A model generated the notes under the pieces. It was not told the DNA's origin. It did no database searches and saw only the letters and a list, made by a program, of their open reading frames with translations. This document shows positions 30,063 through 37,155 of a stretch of DNA of 37,155 bases, in pieces (position 1 is the stretch's first letter; each line of letters begins with the position of its first letter). Source of the DNA: Minisyncoccus sp041650175 (GTDB taxonomy: Bacteria > Patescibacteriota > Minisyncoccia > Minisyncoccales > Minisyncoccaceae); assembly GCA_041650175.1 (NCBI GenBank), contig JBAZLS010000007.1, positions 1 through 37,155 on the forward strand, written 5' to 3'. The position numbers were made by a program, and so were the translations under genes.

Positions 30063-30747
30063 TATCTAAATAATATTTTTTTACCATTTTCATTTTTTCG
30101 TCAAATTCGTAGACAATCGGTATGCCAGTTGGAACTTCAACCATTTCTATTTCTTTTGGATCTAATTCTTCTACAAATTTCATTATTGCCCTAATGCTAT
30201 TTCCATGGGCAGAAATTATTATTCTTTTCCCATCTTTTATTGTAGGAACAATTATATCATTCCAAAAAGGCAATACTCTATCTTCTGTATCTTTTAAACT
30301 CTCGGTAAGAGGTATTTCTTCCTCTTTTAAATCTTTATACTTTGGATCATTCTTTGAAGAACGTGGATCATCTTTTGCTAATTCTGGCGGTCTATGTTCG
30401 TATCCTCTCCTCCATTGCATAAATTGTTCTTCGCCATATTTTTCTTTTATATCAAACTTATTCATTCCCTGAAGAGCTCCATAATGCCTTTCGTTAAGTC
30501 TCCAATTGTAATAAATAGGAATAGTCACTTCCATTTCCTTTAATATTATATCAAGGGTTCTTATAGCCCTAATCAAAACAGAAGTGAAAGCCATATCAAA
30601 CTCATACCCCATTTTCTTCAAGATTATTCCCGCTAATTTTGCCTCTTCTATTCCCTCAGGAGAAAGATCAATATCTGTCCAGCCAGTAAAAATATTTTCA
30701 CGATTCCAGAGACTTTGCCCATGTCTTATTATTACTAATTTATACAT
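30052..30747 (-). CDS. gpmA: 2,3-bisphosphoglycerate-dependent phosphoglycerate mutase
   Basis: A 231-residue glycolytic enzyme interconverting 3- and 2-phosphoglycerate through a phosphohistidine. IIRHGQSLWNRENIFTGW carries the catalytic H9. LNERHYGALQGMNK and the second histidine in ISAHGNSIRA follow. Length fits the dPGM family. It is 1 base downstream of a DedA gene and ends at a terminator. Confidence 0.96.
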   Translation of the reverse strand: MYKLVIIRHGQSLWNRENIFTGWTDIDLSPEGIEEAKLAGIILKKMGYEFDMAFTSVLIRAIRTLDIILKEMEVTIPIYYNWRLNERHYGALQGMNKFDIKEKYGEEQFMQWRRGYEHRPPELAKDDPRSSKNDPKYKDLKEEEIPLTESLKDTEDRVLPFWNDIIVPTIKDGKRIIISAHGNSIRAIMKFVEELDPKEIEMVEVPTGIPIVYEFDEKMKMVKKYYLDKTV

Positions 30748-30748
30748 C

Positions 30749-31387
30749 TTATTTTTTCTTAATGATTAATTTTATTTTATTTTTAATATTCTTTCTTCTC
30801 TCTTTATCTCGTAATACAGTAAAAAAAGCTGGAAGAAAAGAAATGATAATAATTCCGGCGACTACTGGCAATATTATCTTATCTGCATCAGGAATGACTT
30901 TGCCAAAATAATGCCCCAGATAAGGAAGCATAGTTGTCCAAATTAAACCGCCAAATACATTATAAACGAAAAATCTCTTATACTCTATTTTTCCTACACC
31001 TGCCATTACAGGAGCAATAGTCCTGATTATTGGCAAAAATCTTGCAAGTATAATTGTCTCTCCTCCATATTTCCTAAAATAATTTTCCGTTCTTTCAATA
31101 TATTTTTTATCCAACCAGAAAGAATTAGTTCTCGTAAAAATTTTCGGTCCAAATTTTCTTCCTAAATAATAACCAAACCCATCGCCAGTCACTGCAGCAA
31201 TAAATGAAATAATAATAACTAACTGTAAATCAATCAATCCAGTTGAAGATAAGAATCCAGCTGTAAAAAGCAAGCTATCGCCAGGAAGAAAAAATCCTAG
31301 CAAAATCCCCGTTTCCGAAAATATTACAAGAGCTAATCCGATATACCCTGCGCTTTCAATTATTATCATTGGGTCTAAAATATTCAT
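30749..31387 (-). CDS. DedA-family membrane protein
   Basis: A 212-residue integral membrane protein with about five hydrophobic segments. The DedA/SNARE-associated domain shows GFFLPGDSLLFTAGFL (about 31-46) and the conserved ARFLPIIRTIAPVMAGVGKI (about 115-134, with the family's essential arginines). These proteins are linked to lipid-carrier and phospholipid flipping. The first ATG overlaps tsaC by 32 bases; an internal ATG at 31369 is also possible. Confidence 0.9.
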   Translation of the reverse strand: MNILDPMIIIESAGYIGLALVIFSETGILLGFFLPGDSLLFTAGFLSSTGLIDLQLVIIISFIAAVTGDGFGYYLGRKFGPKIFTRTNSFWLDKKYIERTENYFRKYGGETIILARFLPIIRTIAPVMAGVGKIEYKRFFVYNVFGGLIWTTMLPYLGHYFGKVIPDADKIILPVVAGIIIISFLPAFFTVLRDKERRKNIKNKIKLIIKKK

Positions 31388-31973
31388 TCTTTTTTAATTT
31401 ATAACCACCTTGTCTAATTATTTTAAAACTATTATTTTCTAAAGAAACTATAGTCGAAGATTTTCTCTTATTTTTTCCACCATCAAGATAAACCGCTTTA
31501 TCACCAAAATACTCATAAGCTTCGCTGACTGTTTCCGCTGGAGATTGCCCTTCTATATTTGCACTTGGAGCTACGATAGGTCCTGTAGTTTTTATTAATC
31601 TGATAAGCCATTTATCATCCGGAAGCCTGAATGCTAATGTTCCCTTATCTCGATGCAAATAATTAAATCTTTTTTCATCGCAAGGAACAATAACAGTCAA
31701 ATTTTGGGGCCATATCTTTTTCAGCCAAGCAATCCTCTTCGTATCCAATTTTACTCCAAATAATGACAAATCCTTCAACGAAGAAATAAGGATTATAAAT
31801 GGTTTTCTATAATCACGCTTTCTTAACTTATAAAGATTTAAAACAGCTTTCTTTTCAAAAGCTGGAACAGTAATTCCATAAATCGTATCAGTCGGCAAAA
31901 CAGCAGGCTTTTTTATCAGATAGGCATTACTAACCAAATCAATTTCCTTTTTCCCAAAAACTATCTTCTTCAT
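31356..31973 (-). CDS. tsaC: Threonylcarbamoyl-AMP synthase (Sua5/YrdC family)
   Basis: A 205-residue YrdC-fold enzyme making threonylcarbamoyl-AMP for t6A37 of ANN-reading tRNAs, such as the tRNA-Lys in this window. AVLPTDTIYGI, KLRKRDYRKPFIIL and GPIVAPSANIEGQSPA are characteristic. There is no C-terminal Sua5 domain, so it is TsaC-like. A TATAAT lies 8 bases before the ATG. Confidence 0.9.
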   Translation of the reverse strand: MKKIVFGKKEIDLVSNAYLIKKPAVLPTDTIYGITVPAFEKKAVLNLYKLRKRDYRKPFIILISSLKDLSLFGVKLDTKRIAWLKKIWPQNLTVIVPCDEKRFNYLHRDKGTLAFRLPDDKWLIRLIKTTGPIVAPSANIEGQSPAETVSEAYEYFGDKAVYLDGGKNKRKSSTIVSLENNSFKIIRQGGYKLKKNEYFRPNDNN

Positions 31974-31981
31974 TATTATGG

Positions 31982-31987
31982 ATTATA
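31982..31987 (-). promoter_or_regulatory. -10 box of tsaC, near-leaderless
   Basis: A minus-strand TATAAT lies 8 bases before the tsaC ATG at 31973. The -35 is not convincing. Confidence 0.5.
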
Positions 31988-32083
31988 TCAAATAATAGAA
32001 AAGAATCTAGACAAAAAATAAGCAAGGATTAATACTGCCTTACTCCTATACATCTTTATCCCATTAATTTTAGACAAAATAAA

Positions 32084-32140
32084 AGAACATCTTTTTATAA
32101 TAAATATTCCTAATAAAAATATTTATGACAAAGATGTTCT
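32084..32140 (-). terminator. Long nested hairpin terminator of the surface operon
   Basis: Minus-strand AGAACATCTTT pairs with AAAGATGTTCT, and inside it TAAATATT pairs with AATATTTA. TTTATTTTGTC follows. Two stacked stems form one long terminator. Confidence 0.8.
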
Positions 32141-32165
32141 CATATTACCTCAAAACATTTATATT

Positions 32166-32570
32166 TTAAGGATTTTTAGTCTTAGTTGCATCCTTTTGTT
32201 TTGACTTCATATCTTTTTTTATATCATGCCTTACCTCTTGTACAGCAACACTGATAGTTTTCCAATGCTTTTTTAAGTCATTTGCTAATTCATCTATTTC
32301 TTTTTTGTCAGCTTTCATTCCTTTTTTATATTCTATTGCTACCTTATCAATAATTTTATTATAAGCAACTTCACTGACATTTTCAATTTCTTCTATTTTT
32401 TCTATTATATCCCCTTTCATTTTAATAGCCCACGCTTTTAAATGCTTTTGATGCATCTTCCTTTTTGATCCAAGAAGAAAATATGCTGCTGCTGCAACGC
32501 TAGCAATACCAGCTCCGACAACAGCCAAAGTTGCTATATTCGGATTGTTTTTTACTGTTTTATTTTTCAT
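32166..32570 (-). CDS. Small membrane-anchored coiled-coil protein (YtxH-like)
   Basis: A 134-residue protein with one N-terminal hydrophobic segment (about 12-33, Ala/Val-rich, ending FLLGSKR) and a long charged helical remainder ending in Lys-rich DMKSKQKDATKTKNP. This is the YtxH-like layout, but homology is not proven. It follows the sortase gene by 15 bases and closes the adhesin operon, so a role at the cell surface or in assembly is possible. Confidence 0.65.
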   Translation of the reverse strand: MKNKTVKNNPNIATLAVVGAGIASVAAAAYFLLGSKRKMHQKHLKAWAIKMKGDIIEKIEEIENVSEVAYNKIIDKVAIEYKKGMKADKKEIDELANDLKKHWKTISVAVQEVRHDIKKDMKSKQKDATKTKNP

Positions 32571-32585
32571 TTTTTAGAATTTTAA

Positions 32586-33182
32586 TTATATTTCTTTATC
32601 GCTAAACACAACCAGTCTGTCGTACGAACTTTTCTTATTCTTATTCCATTTTCCTGCACATGTTATTAGATTTAAATGGGCAAGCCCATCGTTAGAATTA
32701 AAAATACTTAAAGTGTTTTCATTTTTTCCATAAATTCTCAATGAACGCACTACAAAAGTAACGATTTCCCCATTTTGATTTTTAATATAAATTTTATCTC
32801 CTTCTGCTAATTTATATAAATCATCAAACACGGCTGGCGTTCCATCTTTCCAACCAGAATGGCCATCAATAACCGAGTTTCCTATTTCTCCTGGAATCGG
32901 TCCGATATTAAACCAAGCAGCATTAAGCGGACCATCCGCTGCATCCATTTCCCCTTTAGACGTGAAGCCTACTGATTCAACAACAGCATCGACATTGATT
33001 TTCGGAATCATAATCTGAACTGGATATCCTAATTCAACTTTTTTTTCAAAAACTTCATCCTGAATCAAGCTACTCGCACTAATTAAAGGATTGTATGCAC
33101 TAATTATTAAAAAAAATACGATTATTGGAATAGTTAAAAATAACAATAATAATAGCCATTTTAATAATATTTCTGATTTCAT
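32586..33182 (-). CDS. Sortase (class E/F-like)
   Basis: A 198-residue membrane-anchored transpeptidase. An N-terminal helix (8-30) is followed by the sortase fold with the catalytic triad H108 (IDGHSGW), C175 (LITCAG) and R189 (SYDRLVVF). IMIPKINVDAVVE near residue 57 is the usual start of the domain. It overlaps the upstream LPKTG protein gene by 4 bases (ATGA), which marks that protein as its probable substrate. The class is provisional. Confidence 0.92.
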   Translation of the reverse strand: MKSEILLKWLLLLLFLTIPIIVFFLIISAYNPLISASSLIQDEVFEKKVELGYPVQIMIPKINVDAVVESVGFTSKGEMDAADGPLNAAWFNIGPIPGEIGNSVIDGHSGWKDGTPAVFDDLYKLAEGDKIYIKNQNGEIVTFVVRSLRIYGKNENTLSIFNSNDGLAHLNLITCAGKWNKNKKSSYDRLVVFSDKEI

Positions 33183-34984
33183 GCATTAGACTTCGTTCTT
33201 TTTCTGTTTATAATAGCGATTATTGAGAATACGCCGATTCCAGATATTATTATAAACTTAATTATTTCTTCATTTACTCCAGGAAAGCCAGTCTTTGGCA
33301 ATAATGGACTAACATTAGCCACAACAACAGTTGTAATCGCAAAATCTCTCGCTGTTAATCCATTAGCATCTCCGCTTACAATAGTAGTACTTGTTGTTGT
33401 TTTTGTAAGATTTACCTGACAAGAATATATCCAAGTCTCATTAGTATCAAGCTTATTATCGTTATTATTATCGCCAGAAATATATGTTGTTGAATTGCAT
33501 TTATCATCAAAAATACGGATATTGCTTAATGGACCAGCCGTTGGATTAGTTATCTTTTCGGTATAAGTAACCATTCCTCCTCCAGCAAGAAGTGTTAATG
33601 GTTCAGGACTTTTTGTTATATGAATTAGTGGTGGATGTATTGACGCTCCAACGATAACTGTAGCACTTGCTATATCAGTTGCACTTAATCCATTTGCCCA
33701 ACCTGTTGTCACTACCGTATTTGTATGTGTTGCAGAAAGTGTTGTAGTGCAATCATATGTCCACACCTCGCTAACATCAAGTTTAGCATCATTATTATCA
33801 TCTCCAGATTTAAGAACAATAGGAGAGCATGTATCTCCAACCATCGTTATATTTGTTACTGGAACCTTCCCAATATTATAAACCTTATAAGTATAAGTTA
33901 CCGATCCTGGTCCAGAAGGCAAAGATAATGGACTAGGAACCTTCACGACATCAATAATAGGTGGTATTGGAGGAATAATGATTGGATTACCGATATCATC
34001 ATTTGTAATAATACAAAATTTATTTTCACCTGGACTAAGATTTAACTGACCATTGATGTCGCAATCCCCAGAAAATGATTTTGTATAATTAGGATCAGTA
34101 GTTTCAGTTATTGAATAAATATCTGCAGGTGCTCGGAAACTATTTGTTTCTCCAGATATAACAGACGTACCATTAACGAACAAAGGAAAATCAGAAATCT
34201 TTTTTACTCCACCATTATCATTAATAACTATTTTTACTACATTAATAGTTCCATCTTTGTGTTCACTTGATACAGGTGGAATATATGTTGCCGCAGTAAT
34301 ATTATCATTATCAGTTGTAACTGTTCCACCAAAAGATAATGCGCTTCCAACCCATGCAGTATTAGCTCCTACCGTAATGCCAGAATCATCAATAACAATT
34401 CCTTTAAAAACCGTATTTGCTGCAAGCGTAGTAAAAGTTGGAGTCCAAAAAACATTATTAACTGTTGCTCCTCCAGTCAACGATACAATTGCTCCCGTTG
34501 TCACGTTAAGAGCACCATCCGATCTAAATATATAAGTACCGCTCCCATTAAGAGTAAGCGCACCTCCTATAGTCATTACTCCCGAACTACAATAAACTCC
34601 TGGTGTATATACGCCAAGAGTGCCATGGGTTGTATCAGTAGAAAGATTAATTGTTCCTGTTGTAAATGTACATGCTTGGGAATTTAAAGCAACTAACGCT
34701 ATGCCCTGATCTATACCCGCTGTTGCATAAGGGGCACCTGATCCATAATTTGTATGTATTCCCAATGGAGCAACTGCTGGTGCGGTAGAAAAACCAATAC
34801 TTCCATTTACTACAGTTCCTGCTACCGTGTTAGTATATGTACTTGAAAGAATAGTATAATTTGCTGCTTCTCCAAGGGGAGGAGTCGTTGCCGAAAAAAC
34901 CAAAAATGGTCCAGCTAAGCCGAATATCAAAAATATGACTCCCAAAAGCATATTTTTATTCATTTTTTTTATAAATATTTTCAT
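33179..34984 (-). CDS. LPKTG-anchored surface protein with DUF3494 (ice-binding-like) domain
   Basis: A 601-residue secreted protein. A signal peptide (about 8-32) is followed by a DUF3494 beta-solenoid (about 36-235: ALVALNSQACTF, TPGVYCSSGVMTIGGALTL, NNVFWTPTF), a prealbumin-like domain (about 245-330), and two DUF11-type repeats (about 345-445 and 455-555). Each repeat carries a calcium-loop-like SGDDNNDAKLD or SGDNNNDNKLD. The C-terminus is a sorting signal: LPKTG at 562-566, a transmembrane helix and a basic tail NRKRTKSNA. DUF3494 occurs in ice-binding proteins and many adhesins. In a host-associated CPR cell, attachment is the more likely role (inference). Confidence 0.9.
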   Translation of the reverse strand: MKIFIKKMNKNMLLGVIFLIFGLAGPFLVFSATTPPLGEAANYTILSSTYTNTVAGTVVNGSIGFSTAPAVAPLGIHTNYGSGAPYATAGIDQGIALVALNSQACTFTTGTINLSTDTTHGTLGVYTPGVYCSSGVMTIGGALTLNGSGTYIFRSDGALNVTTGAIVSLTGGATVNNVFWTPTFTTLAANTVFKGIVIDDSGITVGANTAWVGSALSFGGTVTTDNDNITAATYIPPVSSEHKDGTINVVKIVINDNGGVKKISDFPLFVNGTSVISGETNSFRAPADIYSITETTDPNYTKSFSGDCDINGQLNLSPGENKFCIITNDDIGNPIIIPPIPPIIDVVKVPSPLSLPSGPGSVTYTYKVYNIGKVPVTNITMVGDTCSPIVLKSGDDNNDAKLDVSEVWTYDCTTTLSATHTNTVVTTGWANGLSATDIASATVIVGASIHPPLIHITKSPEPLTLLAGGGMVTYTEKITNPTAGPLSNIRIFDDKCNSTTYISGDNNNDNKLDTNETWIYSCQVNLTKTTTSTTIVSGDANGLTARDFAITTVVVANVSPLLPKTGFPGVNEEIIKFIIISGIGVFSIIAIINRKRTKSNA

Positions 34985-35347
34985 AATTAAATATTTTGAA
35001 ATTTATAATAAACACATTATGTTTTTAATATGTGCTTATGAATTGATTATTAATAAAATACTAAATTTTTATTCTATATTATTTAAATTTATCTAAATGC
35101 AGACAAAAAAGTATTTTAAATGCCGACCATATACTTAGTAAATACATCTTTCTGCCAAACAAATAAGCCTTAATCTGTTCTGATTAATTTGATTTAAAAA
35201 AATATAACAAAATTTTAGCTTTATCATATTTTTTATTAGATGAAAATTAGTTTAACATTATGATTCTTAGCCGACCATAATAATATGTATAAAGTTAGGA
35301 AAAAGTGATGCCTAAAATCAATACGAGCATTCACAATATTATTTATA
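34985..35347 (-). other. Long AT-rich leader of the adhesin operon with a repeated 10-mer
   Basis: No gene is seen. If the promoter at 35348-35376 is right, this is a 5' leader. It contains TATGGTCGGC twice on the minus strand (35122-35131 and 35270-35279), 148 bases apart, in an otherwise AT-rich stretch. I see no riboswitch class that I know. Confidence 0.4.
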
Positions 35348-35376
35348 ATTATACCACACACAACTTTTAATGCCAA
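35348..35376 (-). promoter_or_regulatory. Promoter of the adhesin-sortase operon
   Basis: Minus strand: TTGGCA (35371-35376), a 17-base spacer and a perfect TATAAT (35348-35353). The start near 35341 would give a leader of about 355 bases. Confidence 0.6.
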
Positions 35377-35498
35377 GATTTATTTTAAAAATTTACCGAT
35401 TTTAAACAGCTAAAAAACATTACTAACAGTTAAATAACTAATAATGCAATAAAGTCTGAATATATTTTCTTATCTATAAGGTCGAAAATCAAATAAAG

Positions 35499-36947
35499 TT
35501 AAATTCTTTCCAAGTCAATAATTTCATCTATACGAATTTTTTTTATGAAATCAGGGACATGGCTTACGATTATCATTGCTCCTTCATACTTATCTAATGC
35601 CTGAGCAATAATTGGCAAATGACGAAAATTAATATGATTTGTCGGTTCATCTAAAATCAATAATCCAGGCTTTTGCATTACAATTCTTGCAAACGAAACT
35701 AAGCCTTTTTGTCCTTCTGACAAACTTCCTATACGAGAACTCATCAAGTCACCCGTAATCAAGAATCCAGCTGCAATAGAACGCATCTGTTCCTCATTTA
35801 GATTCCTTGCAACCTTAAGTAAAGAATCAAAAACAGTATCGTCAAAATTAAGAGTAGAAAAATCCTGACGATAATAACCGATTTCAACTCCTGTAGTTAT
35901 CGCCGCTCCTTTTGCTGTATTATTAGCCAAAGATTCAAGTAAAGTAGTTTTTCCAATGCCATTTGGGCCAGATAAAAGCAAATGCTCATTTCGCCTAAGC
36001 GAAATATTAACTTTTTTAATTGTTGATTTATGATTTTTAATGACCAAAAGAGAAGATACATACATAAGCTCTCCTGAAGTACCATCTTGCATGGGAATCC
36101 TAAAAGGTTTAATGGTCTTATCCTCTCTCTTGATTTCCACTTTGCTGTCCTCCATTTCAGATGCTTTATCTCTCATTCTTTTCGCAACCATTCTCATCTG
36201 CCCTCCTTTGTTAGCAAAAAAATTAGCCTTATCTTTATTTTCTTGAATTCCCTTTACTAGCTGGGCATTTTTCATTTCTTGTTTTTCTACTTGAGCTGAT
36301 ATCTCTTTTACTACGTCATAATAATTTCCAACATACTGCTCGACTTTACGATTATAAATATCTAAGTAAATAACCGCCTGAGTAAAAGAATTCAAAAAAT
36401 CAGCATCATGAGAAATAACGACACAAGTCTTTTTACAATCAATAATAAATTTTGTTAGATGATTAATTCCATCTTGATCCAAATTATTAGTCGGCTCGTC
36501 AAGTAAAAGTACATCAGCATCTTGAATCAAGGCTGACGCAAGCAACAACCTTGCCTGCTGTCCCCCAGAAAAGGACTTAACAATTCTGTCCTTTGGAGCA
36601 ACAAGATTTACGATTTCTAAAACATCATCTATTTTAGGATCAATGTCGTAAACTTTATTGGGAAAACATTTTTCAAAAAACTCTCTTACCGTTAAGGACA
36701 ATTGATCTCTAGGAATTACCTGTCGTGCAATTGCGATTGATAGATTCTGGGCAATATTTACTCTCCCTGATTCTGGTTTTAATTTTCCAGTAATTAAATG
36801 AAATATCGTACTTTTTCCTGCTCCATTTTGCCCCATTAAAGTAACTTTTGAATTTCGTCTAATTGAAAAATCAACTGCATTAAGAATCAGCTTTTTATCA
36901 AACTCAAATGATACTTCATCAAATCTAATTATAACTTCGTTAGACAT
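35499..36947 (-). CDS. ABC-F family ATPase
   Basis: A 482-residue tandem-ABC protein without membrane segments, of the ribosome-acting ABC-F family. First domain: GQNGAGKST, SFSGGQQAR, LLLDEPTNNLD, ISHD. A charged linker of about 80 residues (VEKQEMKNAQLVKG...) is the ribosome-facing arm. Second domain: GPNGIGKTT, SLSEGQKG, LILDEPTNHIN, VSH; the D-loop Asp of the usual NHLD is Asn. Members rescue stalled ribosomes or give antibiotic resistance; which applies is unknown. The ATG for MSNEVIIRFDE at 36947 is preferred over one nine codons upstream. Confidence 0.9.
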   Translation of the reverse strand: MSNEVIIRFDEVSFEFDKKLILNAVDFSIRRNSKVTLMGQNGAGKSTIFHLITGKLKPESGRVNIAQNLSIAIARQVIPRDQLSLTVREFFEKCFPNKVYDIDPKIDDVLEIVNLVAPKDRIVKSFSGGQQARLLLASALIQDADVLLLDEPTNNLDQDGINHLTKFIIDCKKTCVVISHDADFLNSFTQAVIYLDIYNRKVEQYVGNYYDVVKEISAQVEKQEMKNAQLVKGIQENKDKANFFANKGGQMRMVAKRMRDKASEMEDSKVEIKREDKTIKPFRIPMQDGTSGELMYVSSLLVIKNHKSTIKKVNISLRRNEHLLLSGPNGIGKTTLLESLANNTAKGAAITTGVEIGYYRQDFSTLNFDDTVFDSLLKVARNLNEEQMRSIAAGFLITGDLMSSRIGSLSEGQKGLVSFARIVMQKPGLLILDEPTNHINFRHLPIIAQALDKYEGAMIIVSHVPDFIKKIRIDEIIDLERI

Positions 36948-37003
36948 ATTAATATAACAATTAAAATAAGGCACCCTAGATGAGTGTCTTATTGTTCTTC
37001 TGT

Positions 37004-37033
37004 ATTATAGCCACATTTTTACCTTTCGGTCAA
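37004..37033 (-). promoter_or_regulatory. Promoter of the ABC-F gene
   Basis: Minus strand: TTGACC (37028-37033), an 18-base spacer and TATAAT (37004-37009). The -35 overlaps the stop of the fragment encoded by the end repeat. Confidence 0.6.
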
Positions 37034-37155
37034 GAATATGTACTGGTCCACATGATATGATACAGTCGAACTTTTAAAAATATGAAACATAGATATAGTG
37101 GGGCTAATATGACAATATATGGCACAACTATCCCGATGGTACGAGGAATAGCCCA
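37030..37155 (-). pseudogene. Truncated copy of the left-end membrane protein reading frame
   Basis: Reading on the minus strand from the window edge, 39 codons are identical to those at 10-126 (WAIPRTIGIVVPY...HIMWTST), then Tyr-Ser-stop. It is either the 3' end of a second, differently ending gene, a broken duplicate, or an assembly product. Confidence 0.5.
37039..37155 (-). repeat. Right copy of 117-base inverted end repeat
   Basis: Exact reverse complement of 10-126. It is cut by the window edge at 37155. Confidence 0.95.

Noticed and set aside
34985..35347. Cyclic-di-GMP or other known riboswitch in the adhesin leader
   Set aside because: I could not match the conserved core of any class I know. 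Only a repeated 10-mer is visible.
1..37155. CRISPR array, insertion sequence or prophage
   Set aside because: No regularly spaced repeats, transposase, cas or phage structural genes were found. The Xer-type gene is better read as a housekeeping recombinase.

Overview
The window is an AT-rich, gene-dense bacterial segment using the standard bacterial code (UGA is a stop). The gene set suggests a Candidate Phyla Radiation (Patescibacteria) genome, most plausibly Parcubacteria-like. The grounds are small compact proteins, almost no SD-led starts, an alternative UppS subgroup, an archaeal-looking MtaB, an LPXTG/sortase pair and sparse metabolism. This placement is inference; no rRNA is present.

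Layout. Positions 1-1850 hold a 5'-truncated membrane protein, a DEDDh exonuclease and a run of very short transcription units with clear promoters and hairpins. Positions 1887-3618 are galT-tpiA. A Xer-type recombinase (3835-4794) and a 610-base AT-rich gap follow. From 15481 down to 5405 on the minus strand runs a tight ten-gene operon: thiolase, DUF35-DUF362 fusion, FabG, FabZ-FabK fusion, FabK, PlsC, biotin carboxylase, biotin carrier, biotin ligase, carboxyltransferase. It contains no acyl carrier protein, no FabD and no FabF/FabH. It reads as a complete CoA-linked acyl-chain building route that ends in phospholipid acylation, and it is the most interesting system here. Directly upstream is a two-gene NAD-linked [FeFe]-hydrogenase (15631-18280) with altered H-cluster surroundings.

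Positions 18335-24287 are housekeeping: uppS with a small membrane protein, rpmA, pyrG, rplI, a C-terminal processing protease and an MtaB-like methylthiotransferase. Positions 24335-25560 hold two paralogous zinc-ribbon mini-cistrons, a small unknown gene, a cluster of palindromes and tRNA-Lys(UUU). Positions 25576-30004 are the heat-shock cluster hrcA-grpE / dnaK-dnaJ, with one CIRCE operator in front of dnaK only. Positions 30041-31973 hold tsaC, a DedA protein and gpmA. Positions 32084-35376 are a cell-surface operon: an LPKTG-anchored DUF3494 adhesin, its sortase and a small membrane/coiled-coil protein. An ABC-F ATPase lies at 35499-36947.

The two ends of the window carry the same 117 bases in inverted orientation (10-126 and 37039-37155). 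This is either a real inverted duplication or an assembly boundary. Several promoters sit exactly 6 or 8 bases before the start codon, which points to frequent leaderless transcription.
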